This document shows positions 11,301-22,332 of a DNA stretch of 64,000 bases, piece after piece. Numbering within the stretch: the first letter of the stretch is position 1; the number at the start of each line of letters is the position of its first letter. The stretch spans positions 11,762,001 to 11,826,000 of the forward strand of contig NC_046676.1 in the NCBI RefSeq assembly GCF_003369915.1, in the 5' to 3' direction. A program made the position numbers and the translations under genes. A model generated the notes under the pieces. The model did no database searches, was not told where the DNA came from, and saw only the letters and a list, made by a program, of their open reading frames with translations. The DNA is from Drosophila miranda. Lineage: Eukaryota > Arthropoda > Insecta > Diptera > Drosophilidae.

Positions 11301-12802
11301 AGGGGGAGGTGTCCTTGGAGGAGTGTTTCCTTGAACGTATATTGGTGTGACCAGAGGTTTGGTAGTTTTTTTTATTTCTATTGTATTTCTGTATCTGTGT
11401 GTGTCTCCCTGATGTGTGTGTGTGTGTGTGTGATATATAGATTGATATAAAAATGTACAACAAACGCAACATAAAATAAACAACAAAGGCTCTTATTCCA
11501 TTACATTTATAATACTCGTAGTAGGTCTTTAATCTTTCTCTCCGCGAAAGTCCACTTTAATTCCATTGTTGTTTGAGCGGGAGAGGCCCTATATCTGGAG
11601 CCCGATTCGTGGCGATTATCGGTACATTTGTTTGTGGTGGATGGTTGTGCTCATGAGTTAAACAAAAATCAAACCAAAAATAATACGAAACACAACGTTA
11701 AATAAAAATGAAAATCAAGTAAAATCCAGAGAAAAAATGATAAAATGTTGAAAAACAAAAAAACAGAATATCATATAGAACGAACTCTAACGAATTAGAT
11801 AAATAGATAGAACCTCAAGGTTTAAGCTGAAATTCGATTAGTTTTTAAATCGTGTCTGTTTTTTCTGTCTCACTTTTCTTTGGGGTCCTTTAATGTTCAC
11901 TTTAATGTTTAAACTACAGAAAACGTAAATTTTATAGGTAGTACATATATGGTAAGATATATGGATATAGTATGTGATTGAAATACATTAGATTTTAGTG
12001 TTAGTCAAATTGGAATTCTTAAAACAGGGACATAAGAGATAGACAGATTAAACATTCCATAGTTAGGGAGAGCTTTTTTAATTAATATGTCGGAATGTCG
12101 CAAGTGGAAAATTGCAGATCTCATTTGTTAGTAGAAAAAGTAGAATTCGGTGGATAAACAATAGATATGGGCAATACATACATACGAGTATGGTACGATT
12201 ATAGTAGAGTATCAGAGAGCATTCCATTCCGGTTCTACTTCTGCTTAGAAATAACTAAAGAACCAAAACAATATTCGTGACTCGGAGCAGGCATCGCCTA
12301 ACCACGTTTAACTAAACTAAATGCTAAACTAAACGCTAAACGGCACTAAGCTAGAGACTAGACTAATCTAGACTGAGCTGAATATTTATGTACTATATTT
12401 ATAGCATTTCCAAGATATACGTAGATAGTTTTTTGTGTAACAAACGACTTACTGTTGTTGGCCAGCAGATTCTCGTGCAGCTTGTCCCGCTGATCCTCCA
12501 GCACCTCGCCCAGGTAGACAGCCACCTTGCGGGTGATCTGCTCCACGTACGAGTCCAGCTTTCCCAGATCATCGGACAGGCCGACCAGCTGGTCCAGCGT
12601 TCCCACCTACTCATGTAATCATCGGTGTTAGTGTGGTGTTCTCCACAGGGTAAGGGTTAGAACTCACCTTCAGGTCGGGTATATGGAACTTGTAGTTATT
12701 GCAGAGGTTGTGCTGCTTGCTGGTCAGGTTGTTCATCGTGTCGAATGTCTGGGCGCAGGTCTTCTCGCCTGGCGCCGAGATAATCCAGTATTCGGACATC
12801 AT
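5307..12802 (-). CDS. Vha44: V-type H+-ATPase subunit C, 388-aa core isoform
   Basis: Core exons in transcript order are 12802-12668, 12606-12453, 6527-6341, 6268-6170, 6098-5843, 5775-5678, 5611-5473 and 5405-5307. All phases agree and give 388 aa, the usual length for the family. The protein starts [15 protein letters not shown], contains [50 protein letters not shown] and [12 protein letters not shown], and ends near [12 protein letters not shown], colinear with animal ATP6V1C. Subunit C joins the V1 sector to the peripheral stalks and controls reversible V1-Vo assembly, acidifying endomembrane compartments. The start is one of two adjacent ATGs (12802 or 12799). The intron 6528-12452 is nearly 6 kb and contains the two optional exons listed separately. 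Confidence 0.95.
7827..8164 (-). CDS. Vha44: Vha44 optional exon 2 (Gln/His- then Ser-rich)
   Basis: Open minus-strand segment of 338 nt between a CACAG acceptor and a GTTAGC donor. It takes two bases from the optional exon at 8691-9762 (AG+T gives Ser) and leaves one base that joins the core exon at 6527 (G+CC gives Ala). It encodes a Gln/His-rich stretch, then a Ser-rich segment including [19 protein letters not shown] and [19 protein letters not shown]. The phase fit in both directions is the main evidence; the acceptor has a poor pyrimidine tract. Confidence 0.7.
8691..9762 (-). CDS. Vha44: Vha44 optional exon 1, large low-complexity insert
   Basis: This 1,072-nt open segment would be spliced after residue 96 of subunit C (A+GC gives Ser) and ends at an AG|GTATCT donor. 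It encodes 356 full codons rich in His, Gln, Ser, Ala and Thr, with an Ala run, a small Cys cluster (CLCEECGVF) and a C-terminal [18 protein letters not shown] motif. With the exon at 8164-7827 it adds exactly 470 residues in frame, giving an 858-aa isoform. I recall that long Vha44 isoforms are annotated in D. melanogaster, which supports the model. The function of the insert is unknown. The acceptor has a weak pyrimidine tract. Confidence 0.7.
10909..10931. repeat. (GATAC)n microsatellite
   Basis: Four and a half tandem GATAC units inside the large Vha44 intron. Confidence 0.85.
11413..11432. repeat. (TG)10 microsatellite
   Basis: Ten uninterrupted TG units in the large Vha44 intron. Confidence 0.9.
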
Positions 12803-15800
12803 TTTGATGGCTTTATGAATAAAGGAGAAACGAGTGACCTTAGTAAATCGATTGCGGAACGGTCCCAAAGGATGTTCAATATTATATAACTTGTATCGAT
12901 TGCATCACCCCGAAAGGCCAAGGATATACAAAATTTAAATATTCCTGGCCACAAGGCAGCTCTGTTCTGGCCATTAAAATAATTGCGATGCGATCGACCG
13001 TTTAAATGCAATTTCCCGAATCCACACAAGTGTACGGCACTTCCGGAGGAGACTCCCCGTCTCCACAGGCGAATCCCGCAAAGCAGGCGCCAGACAGACC
13101 AGTGGCTGCCAGCCTGTCTACCTGTCTTTCCGAGTCCTTCGATTGTTAGCACAAGCACACACTTGATTTGATCTTAGCACTCCTAGCGTCTCAACAGAAT
13201 TGTCAGGAACTTTTCCACTCGAAGGCTGTAAAGAATTGTAGGCATTTTTCTTCCGCTTCTCAAGTATTTCGCTTCTTCCCACGACTACATGGCCGTGCGC
13301 ACTCGTCGAGGGACTGCTGCAAAGTGAATGTTGCCTGGCCGCCACAATGGGCTGCAAGCTGGGAGCCGACTCTAGCCGAGCAGTAGCCGAATGAATCGAT
13401 GACGAAGCAGGGTACCATGCCCCATGCCGGAGTCAAACCAAAGCGGGTGTTCAATTTTGGTAAGTGTCGCCGACTCCTTTGCTATAGAGTCCTTGCTCCT
13501 CCTACTCCTCCTGTGCGACAGGGCGTATGAGTAATCACACAGCAAACGCCGCAAGATAGATAGAAATCTAACTTTTGCCCAATTCCGGCCTAGTGGCCCA
13601 CTATCATTACATAACTACGCCGATGGCCTTCAAAGGGAGACACGCAACAAACACGAGAACATGGAATGACAACAGCGTCGCCTCATCCTCCATTTCCAGC
13701 CACAGCTCCGCCCCGTAAACATGAATACCTCTCCAGTCAAGGCAGTGCATTGTCCTCAGGCCAAAGAAAAGTAGGAGGAGTGGCGCATATCATCCACAGA
13801 AAGAACAACAACGAGCCTGGCAACAAACAGCCGGAGAAACGGGAAACGGAAATCGTAACGACACATACATATGCAGATCTATTTTTAGCGGCGATGTGGG
13901 ATGGAGGGGTTAAAGTGAGAGTTATGCTTCCATGCTGTACTGGTGACGTGGATACCACTCGCGCGGCCCCGAACCTAAGTGATGTTGACAGCGCCGAAGG
14001 AGGGGGCAAGTCAGCGTGTCGCCATCGCGCTGGAGACAGTCTGACTGGCCAACGGCTGGCGCTAATGCAGGGTGAGGGTCCATCAGGACCTGTCTTTGAA
14101 CCATTGGGGTAGTCCGCACAGACACTACGGGAGGAAATCGCAATGTTCGCGGCTCGATGACGAAGGCAACGGCGATGACTTTTGATGATGGCGCAAATAT
14201 CCTCGCCCAGTGGGGGAGGCCGCCCAAATTAATTAATAATAATGTGCCTGGCTCCCTTGCTGAGCGCAGAACAGGAAGGGCTAGTGTGGTATGGTGCCAC
14301 AGATAAAAACACGCTGGAATCTAGCAGCTGTTCTTGGTCATTCGCCTGCCTCCCCAATCTCTCATCGCATGGGTTTTTCTGTTTTTGTTCTATTGGACGG
14401 GGCGCAAATGCTGTTTGACTTTCAGTTTCAAGTTTATATCTGGTCAGCGCAGTCAAGGTCCTTGCGGCACGCAATATAACTATTTATTGTGGGGTCCTTG
14501 TGGCAAACACACATTTCCGAAGAACCGAGAATACACAAACGCATATGGATAATATCCATTTGATATTCACATAGAGAGTATATATTTATGGCACAGGCCT
14601 GCAGTTTTCTTAGCGGAAATTCATTCAATTAATCAAATGGTACGTGCTTTATTTAAGAATTTAGATTCCCCAAAACTGTTCAAATTATAGCAAGGCGCCA
14701 GTTCTTTCTTTAAATTTTGTTTACGCAGAGTAAGAGAGAGAGAGAACCACTTTCAACTCTCTGAGCGGGCGGCGCTCTCTCTCTCTCTCTTGTCACCACA
14801 ACGACACTCAACCGTGGTGAGTAAAATTTTGCCGTCAGCTGTTTTGATGACAGTCACATGACAGTTTTTCGATCGATAATTTTCTGCTCACGGGTTTTCA
14901 ATACAAAACCAAAACATTTCCCACATATTTCTGATTGTTCCGCCCACGCTGAGGCCGCTTGGAAATTTCCAGATATATCCCCATCTATCAGGAAATGTTT
15001 GGCCTCCGTAGAACCAGCGAAGAACTACGCAAAATGGAGACCAACTTGTGGAGGCCTCATTTTCAGGGTCACTTGATTTGCACGACAAATATGTAGAAGC
15101 GCAGCAGCCAAATCGGAAAAGATTTACTCTCGCTTGCACAAATGCCAATATTGCAATTTACGTTTCAGGCAGCAGTCAGCAGGTCTACGCCGATGAAATA
15201 ACAGAATTTTTCACGAGTTCTTCGTTGCACAAGGTTTTCACACACCCGCGGACGTGGAAAAGCTGTTGCTGCTCACATGAACTTACGTTTTAGTAGTTAT
15301 TACACTCGGACTGGTAGATGGAGAGACACTAGATGAGTTTTTTGTGCGTTACAAAATTTGGATCTGCTGAAATCAAGCGCAAATTAACCGCCGCCACCCA
15401 CAAAGTACGTGCAAACGGAGCAAGAGTCTGTGGTGAAAACTGGCCGCGAAAAAAGTGACTATTCACACATACCACATGAGATTCACGTGATGGGTTTCAG
15501 TGTTACCAGCGTCAGCGAATGAAAAAATACTGAGTGGCAACCAATCGGGGAAAAACACAGCTGAGAGAACAGCTGATAAGCGCGGCCACAGCGCAATGTA
15601 TTTGCACTTAGCCAGTGCCTAATTAGAAAAGATTAGTTTAGTTAAATTATACACACGCTTCGGACCAGAATATCTACAAGTGAGTGAGCAGGTAGTCCAT
15701 AAGTGCAGGAAGTGCGTGTTAGGGACAACAGGCGATGCGAGCAACACGTCGCCCGCTGATGTAACCAGAAGTCGGCGTTTGAAATAGGTGCTTTGATTGG

Positions 15801-17368
15801 TAGAGCATCGCCATAAAGGATGCCTGGTTGCAGGAGTCAAGGCAAGGAGAGGAGAAGAAAGAGCGACTAGTGCTAGACCCCAGTCCTAGAAATTGGGTCC
15901 TCCCAATTTCGGTGGTCTAACAATTTCATTTCGAGTTGATACTGTTTCATAACGTGCCCCCAAAATATTTCCTATTGCCCAGTTTATGGCCACACGTGTG
16001 CTGTGAGTTTAACCTTTGACTGGTCGCGGCGGAGGTGGCCTGATGCGCCAATTGTAGCGATGACTCAAGTGGGAAGAGCAATTAGCTAAGTGTATATGCA
16101 CAGTTGAAAAAATTTCGATTCCATACATTTCACGCTGAGTAATTACTTTTGTTTATACACTTCCAAAGTTTGAGGGCTAAAAATAAACCCACAAAGCCGC
16201 AAACTTGCTGCCCCTCTACTGCATAAACAGTGCATCCATTTCCATAGCATTGCCCAACGCCGGTGTACCTTGACCGCGACGGGTGATCCTTAGTTTTGAG
16301 GAATACAATACAACCGACTACTTATTGGGAAATGGCTTTGTTCCGTCTGCAGTGGCTTATCAGGGGGCGCGCCCCGGGACCGCTTTGATCGTATCCCCCA
16401 TCGCAACAGTAGAATAAGCAACGACAGAACCCGCTCCTCCCCCAGCCCCCAGCCCGTACTTATGGTTTCTACTGGCGATATCTCTATGCGATAAATGATA
16501 AATATATCCGTATTTATGCACGATCGGGTATTTGTTCCCCCAAAGAGCTTACAGCAGTTGGCATTGACTTACAACACCGCTCCGAGTGCCCCCAAGCACT
16601 CGATGGCGCTGGGCACTCATATGGCAGTGGAGCGCCTTGATCGCCGTCAGTCCACAGAGAGATTCGTTCGAGTGAGCTTCGCGTTTGGCGCTTCAGCAAA
16701 CAGAAAACAGAGAGAATATCCAAAATACGCAAGACAAAGCCACACGAAAAAGTGAAAACATAGAAAAGTTCGATTTCTGTGCCAGCAGGTGCTAACAATA
16801 ACGGTAAACATGTCAATCAATTTTTTTTTTGTTTCGTCTGCCCATCACTCTGTTATCAGTTATACAATAGAGAGCGGAGAGCGTGTGCGAGGGAGAGAGA
16901 GAGCCATGTGTGGATATGACCTACATACATAGGAGAAGACGTCGCGACGACGCTCCTCTAACCTGTCCTACAGCATCATCAGCGCCCCTTCTGTTTGTCC
17001 CTTTGGTGGAAATAACTTGGGCTTGTCTTAGCTTCGACTTACATTTCTGTGATGCGTGCATTTTGGCTGTGGCTTACTTTGCTTTTGCTTTTGGTTTGGC
17101 TTAGTGTTCTCTTTTACAAAGTTTTGGCTGTGCGAGGGGAAACTTTCTCCACCTGATTACTACTGTGTCTCTCTCACTCCCTGCCTGTCTGTTCATTCAC
17201 ATTCAAACCAGGGAAATCATCAGTTTTGGCCCCACTGTTGCGCAGCCGCCGCTGCTGGTTTCGTCTCCGACTTTGATGACTTCTTCAGCCACTGCTCCGA
17301 GCAGTCGGCACACACACGTCTGTCGCAGCTCGAGCGTGCAACAAGTTGGCTGTGCCCTCGTTCAATTT
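12803..17368. other. Vha44-Hmgs upstream region, 4.6 kb without a convincing gene
   Basis: Lies between the divergent first coding exons of Vha44 and Hmgs. The Vha44 frame stays open upstream of its ATG to about 12868, but without a further ATG, so this is 5' UTR. The region holds GA and CT tracts (14733-14790), a 12-bp G/C palindrome (16364-16375) and several short open frames with no recognisable product. Untranslated exons and promoters of both genes are expected here, but I could not place their starts. Confidence 0.5.
14733..14790. repeat. Facing GA and CT tracts (possible GAGA-factor sites)
   Basis: An AG repeat at 14733-14745 and a CT repeat at 14775-14790 face each other across a 29-bp spacer that includes GGGCGGCGC. 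Such tracts are typical binding sites for Trl/GAF or CLAMP near Drosophila promoters. Confidence 0.5.
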
Positions 17369-17546
17369 GTAAGTCGCAGCGCATTAAAATAATTCGAAAC
17401 CGTTTACACCGCATTGCGCAGAATATCCATTCGAGTGGTGAAAGTTTTCCAAAACAGTGGCAATGGGAATGGAAATTGGATCGGTGGATAGGAGTTCACC
17501 ATTAGATTTCAGTCACTAATTCTCTCCCCTTTCCTATTTCTTGCAG
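17369..17546 (+). other. Hmgs: Likely Hmgs 5'-UTR intron
   Basis: A GTAAGT donor at 17369 and a pyrimidine-rich TTCTTGCAG acceptor ending at 17546 bound a 178-bp intron 40 bp upstream of the Hmgs start codon. The first untranslated exon would end at 17368; its start was not found. Confidence 0.5.
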
Positions 17547-17586
17547 AGCTCAGGAAAAACAAAAGAAAACCAACAAATATAACAAT

Positions 17587-18984
17587 ATGGCAACAAACTG
17601 GCCCGAAAACGTTGGGATACGCGCCATAGAGGTGCTCTTCCCCTCACAGTATGTGGACCAAACCGAGCTGGAACAGTTTGATGGCGCCTCCGCGGGCAAA
17701 TACACAATCGGCCTGGGCCAGGCGAAGATGGGGTTCTGCTCGGACCGCGAGGATGTCAACTCCCTGTGTTTGACGGTTGTGAGTCGGCTGCTTGAACGGC
17801 ATCATATCAAGCACACGGAGATCGGACGGCTGGAGGTCGGCACTGAGACGATCGTGGACAAGTCCAAGTCGGTGAAGTCGGTGCTGATGCAGCTGTTTGC
17901 GGACAGCGGCAACACCGACATTGAGGGTATCGACACCACAAACGCCTGCTACGGCGGCACGGCGGCGCTCTTCCATGCCATCAACTGGATCGAATCGTCC
18001 AGCTGGGACGGGCGCTATGCCCTGGCCGTTTGTGCGGACATTGCTGTTTATGCCAAGGGCGCAGCGCGCCCCACTGGCGGCGCTGGCGCCGTCGCCATGC
18101 TGGTGGGACCAAATGCACCACTGGTCTTCGAGCGAGGCCTGCGGGCCACGCACATGGAGCATGCCTATGACTTTTACAAGCCAGACCTCAGCTCCGAGTA
18201 CCCCACGGTGGACGGCAAGCTCTCAATCCAGTGCTACCTGTCTGCCCTAGACACCTGCTATCGCTTGTACCGCCAGAAGTTTGAGAAGCAGCAGGCAAAA
18301 ACACAAGGCGGGAAAGTGGGCCTCGACAACTTCGATGCCATTCTGTTCCACACGCCGTTCTGCAAGCTGGTACAGAAGTCGGTGGGCCGCCTGAGTTTCA
18401 ACGACTTTCTGCTGACCAGCGAGGGGAAACGCGCCGAGCAGTTCGCCGGACTGGAGCGCTTCAACAATGCCACCCTCGAGGGCACCTACTTCGACCGCGA
18501 CGTGGAGAAGGCCTTCCTCACGCAATCGGCCGACGTGTTCGAGGCCAAGACCAAGAAGACGTTGCTGCTGGCCAACCAGGTGGGCAACATGTACACGCCT
18601 TCCGTCTACTCGGGCCTCGTCTCCCTGCTGATCGGCGTTCCGGCGGCGGATCTAGTTGGCAAGCGCATCGGTGTCTTCTCGTACGGCTCTGGACTGGCAG
18701 CCTCCATGTACTCGATCAGTGTGACTCAGGATGCCGCGGCCTTTGAGAAGTTTGTGGCACAGCTGGACTACGTGCTGCCGCTGCTCAACTCACGCGAGAA
18801 GGTTGCGCCCGAGCAGTTCTCAGAGCTGATGGAGGTGCGCGAGAAGAACAACCATGCGGCTCCATACACGCCGACGGGCAGCGTGGGCGTCCTATTCCCC
18901 GGCACGTACTACCTGAAGGATGTGGACTCGCTGCATCGGCGAACATACGAGCGCACCCCAACCATCAGCAATGGAGTGCACTAA
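17587..18984 (+). CDS. Hmgs: Hydroxymethylglutaryl-CoA synthase, 465 aa
   Basis: A single coding exon for cytosolic HMG-CoA synthase, which condenses acetyl-CoA with acetoacetyl-CoA to give HMG-CoA in the mevalonate pathway. Insects lack sterol synthesis, so the product feeds isoprenoids, prenylation and juvenile hormone. The start [20 protein letters not shown] is typical of the family, with no mitochondrial presequence. The catalytic triad is intact: Glu87 in [14 protein letters not shown], the acyl-enzyme Cys121 in [12 protein letters not shown] and His255 in [12 protein letters not shown]. The C-terminal domain ([12 protein letters not shown], then [20 protein letters not shown]) is complete, so the gene appears fully functional. 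Confidence 0.97.
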   Translation: MATNWPENVGIRAIEVLFPSQYVDQTELEQFDGASAGKYTIGLGQAKMGFCSDREDVNSLCLTVVSRLLERHHIKHTEIGRLEVGTETIVDKSKSVKSVLMQLFADSGNTDIEGIDTTNACYGGTAALFHAINWIESSSWDGRYALAVCADIAVYAKGAARPTGGAGAVAMLVGPNAPLVFERGLRATHMEHAYDFYKPDLSSEYPTVDGKLSIQCYLSALDTCYRLYRQKFEKQQAKTQGGKVGLDNFDAILFHTPFCKLVQKSVGRLSFNDFLLTSEGKRAEQFAGLERFNNATLEGTYFDRDVEKAFLTQSADVFEAKTKKTLLLANQVGNMYTPSVYSGLVSLLIGVPAADLVGKRIGVFSYGSGLAASMYSISVTQDAAAFEKFVAQLDYVLPLLNSREKVAPEQFSELMEVREKNNHAAPYTPTGSVGVLFPGTYYLKDVDSLHRRTYERTPTISNGVH

Positions 18985-19386
18985 CCCACACCCTCTGGCC
19001 CTCACTGGTTTGGTTACTACTCCGCGTCTGGAGCTACCCAACTTGACAATAACTTTCGACTTAGCCTCTGTATCTGTATCTATAGTTGGTAACTATTTAC
19101 GCTCGTACCGAAGCGTGCCGGGTGTCTTTTTCTTTACCTCTTAGGAAAGTTTTAACATTTGGATTCTAATTGAACTTATAGTCTTTGGCCAATCACAGAT
19201 CGTACATACATATATATTATTTATACAACGCCTGAAAATTAACATTTCATTAAGTCGGGCCTTATTTATGCCACACCCAAGTGGAAGCACGCCAGCGAAT
19301 TCTTCTTTTTAACTAGTGTCGGTACTAAAATCCATGCCTATAAATGTACAATACAATACTAAGCACACACGAAATTGTTTTGAAAC

Positions 19387-19392
19387 AATAAA
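19387..19392 (+). terminator. Hmgs: Candidate poly(A) signal of Hmgs
   Basis: AATAAA about 400 bp after the Hmgs stop codon. Confidence 0.45.
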
Positions 19393-19974
19393 AATGCAGG
19401 AAATCTACTTCGTTACAACGAAGTTTATATACACTTGCACTTCGACGACCAGTAAAATATTATTTATTTACTTTGCAACTGACATATGCATACAAATATG
19501 AAATGATTCATTTTTGTGGATACCATAAAAAATATATAAATTAATGCAAATTATTCGACTTCCTACCGACAGTATCTGGCGAATTGATATTTTAGTGTAT
19601 AGCATGTTAAATGCGCCCAGAATAACAGCGTATTAGAACGCAGCAGCGCTTCTTTTTAATGATATTAATCAATTAACAAATTTAAACTCTATAATGGAAA
19701 ATCAATGTAGAAAATGCAAAGGGTAGTTGTGCACCCTTTTATGGTTTCATACCTGATTTTCATTATCAAAATTAATTTAATTCTCTTCTTCCATCGCAAA
19801 GAAAATAAGTATTTTTTAAAACATTGGTATAAGAGCATATTGGAAGCAGATGGATGGCAGATATGGCTCAGCAATTGAATGATTTGCATATCATCAAAGG
19901 GCAAACCCGTTCAGAGTGCTGTAAACTTATAGAAAGTTACACCTGTTGGAAGGGAAGACAAGAAGACCAAGAGA

Positions 19975-21485
19975 TTAAAAGCGTGTGCGGATGAGCAGTT
20001 TATACAGAGACTTGCCATTCGGATTAACGCGCGTGATAAACTGGTTGGCTGGGCGGAAGACGCCCAAGTGATTTTTGTCATCGTAGAGGTCCTGTACATC
20101 GTAGCCTGCGGTATTGTGTAGTTCGAGCTCCTTGAGTGTGAATACGATTCTGTAGGGAGCACCATCAGCGCGTCGGCTGACAAAGGCCACGGCATAAGAG
20201 TGCTGGTTATTGCTGACCACCGGCGTGATGGGTCTGCTCCAGACTTCGATCTGATTTTTTGACAGGATACGACGGCCCTGGATGCCCAACTCATCTTGAT
20301 CCACAGCAATCACTTTACTGGAAGGCGGAAGACAAGGGATTAGCTATTACATCTTCAAATCCTCGAAGGCTGAACAAACCGATTCTGCAGAATATCCTTG
20401 ATTTCTGGACGCACCACGGCCAAATCGTTGGACATGATCAGCGGCGCTGCCATAACGGACCAAATGGCCATTTGCAGCTTACTTTGATCGTAGCTCAGTC
20501 CGTAGTTGCCCAGCAGCAGCATATCGGGATCGTTCCAGTGGCCTGGCCCAGCATGTGGTTGGATCCTATCCTGGTTCTTGCCAAAGTAGTCCATAATCTG
20601 TGCCACTGACTCGAGCGAATCGTCGATGTCGTCCCAGTTGCGCCACAGGTTGCAGTGCTGCTTCAAGGACGTATAGTCGGGCATTTCTCCAGCATCCTCC
20701 TGGTAGGCGGGCCAGCTGCAGGAATAGACCATCGGGCGGCCAGTCGCGTTGAGCAGACGTCCGAACTCTGGGTATCCCACGGCCATATCGCTGATGTTGG
20801 CATAGCAGCCATCCAGCTTGACATAGTCCACGTCCCAGTCGGCAAAGGTCTGGGCATCCAGTTGCATGTGCTTTATGACTCCAGGAAAACCAGCGCAGGT
20901 GTTCGTGCCGTAGTCCTGGTACAAGCCGAACTTCAGTCCAATATTGTGTATATGATCTGCAAGAGGATTCAGTCCGTTGGGGAATCGCTTCTTGTCTGCA
21001 ACTAATTTCTTGGTCTTGTTGTCGCGGTTCTTCTCCAGCCAGCAATCATCGATGATGATGTACTCGTAGCCAGCATCGGCATAGCCCTCGGACACCAACA
21101 AATCCGCATGCCGCCGGAACAGCTCCTCACTGATAAAGAGGCCCGTGGAGGCAGTTAATAAAATTTATGTGAAACGGTAATCTAAGCTGCTTTTCGTTCT
21201 ACCTTATGCACTCGTTTGGATATAGCTTACAATCTGTTAGGCAGCGGAAACTGAAAGTAAAAAGTCGAAATTATAAAACCAATATCATATGAAGATCAGT
21301 CACTTACCGCTCCCAGGACATCCAGCCCATTGGTGGCCTGCAAATAAACACTTTAGAATGAAAAGAATGGAAGAGAAAACCGCGATGGCTTACGTGAGTG
21401 CCAGTCCATTGTCGAGTCCCATTCCGCCGTGCAGCAGCAGCAGAAGGAGAAAAGTCCCCAAAAAGACGCTCGACGTTCTGTACAT
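19975..21485 (-). CDS. CG7997: GH27 alpha-galactosidase / alpha-N-acetylgalactosaminidase, 420 aa
   Basis: Five exons: 21485-21394, 21337-21308, 21250-21203, 21129-20380 and 20317-19975; all phases agree. A signal peptide (hydrophobic run FLGTFLLLLLLHGG) precedes LDNGLALTPPMGWMSWERF, the start of the GH27 barrel. The nucleophile is Asp163 (VKLDGCY) and the acid/base is Asp224 (RNWDDIDDS). The specificity loop reads YSCSWPAY, with Ser195 and Ala198; human NAGA has Ser and Ala there, whereas human GLA has Glu and Leu. This predicts removal of terminal alpha-GalNAc as well as alpha-Gal from glycoconjugates in the lysosome or outside the cell. The symbol is by family and by nearness to wcd and Nup62, whose CG numbers are close; paralogue CG5731 is the alternative. 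Confidence 0.9.
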
Positions 21486-22332
21486 TCTGAATTATGTGCG
21501 ATGACTAAGTCCTGGCCTGTGGTACAAATTCACGAATTTATAGATTTTTGTGTGCACTGGGTGGGTGTTGGGGCACTCTAGATAACATTGTTTGCCCAGA
21601 AACCTACTTGTGCGGGAACAGAAGGTTGGATACACTCAGACGCGGCAAGTGGCTAATTGCTTTCGGAATACTCCACTCAACTGATTGCACCTACCTCCTA
21701 CTAGCGTGGAACAAACGAAACTCAGCAGGCAGGCAGGCGGCAGCGAGGCTCTTATCAACATTAAGTACGAGAACGATTGACTTGCAGCGGCCCCAAGTTC
21801 ACAGCGCGATCCAGCTTATCACAAAAGAGCCCGAACAGCAGCTTCTTATATGCTTTGTTGTTTAATTGTGTGCTGTTTGCCACCTAAACTGTGCGACACA
21901 ACACAGGAATATGTCTCCAGAACGTAGATTGGATTCTCCACACACACGCAGCATACATACATGTATGCTATTTCGGCGAGTGTGAAGTGCATTCTCACTG
22001 CACTCCCGTCATTGTAATTAAATTCTTGACCTAAATGTTGCCTTATCAATGCGTCTTGCAGATACCGAAGTTAACAAATTAAAACATTCTTGCTAATCAT
22101 GTTTGTTTTCTTTTTGATTTTGATGCACCGTTAATGCTGTAGTGGTTCGGAGATTTGAATATACGCGGATCAGGTAATTCGTCTTGAGCCAACGATTTGC
22201 GGCTAAAAAATACCATAGATCAAGCAGCATTTTCCAGCACTAGACTCCAACATTTAATAGCACTAACAAATCTGGCGTGTTTCGTTTGACTACAAGAATT
22301 TAATTTAATATTGATTTTGCTCTTCAACTAAA
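21486..22332. promoter_or_regulatory. Shared upstream region of the GH27 gene and Nup62
   Basis: 847 bp between divergent start codons. I see no DRE or Motif-1 match, no TATA box and no coding segment. It must hold both promoters and 5' UTRs. Confidence 0.5.

Noticed and set aside
13411-13461. Short plus-strand ATG segment (MPHAGVKPKRVFNFG) ending at a GTAAGT site
   Set aside because: Looks like a first coding exon, but no compatible downstream exon was found before Hmgs, whose own start is clear.
13666-14112. 148-aa plus-strand open frame upstream of Hmgs
   Set aside because: No recognisable domain, unusual composition, no splice partners; could still be an untranslated exon.
15770-15840. 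GGTAGAGCATCG resembling a tRNA D-arm
   Set aside because: No B box and no acceptor-stem pairing in the expected place.
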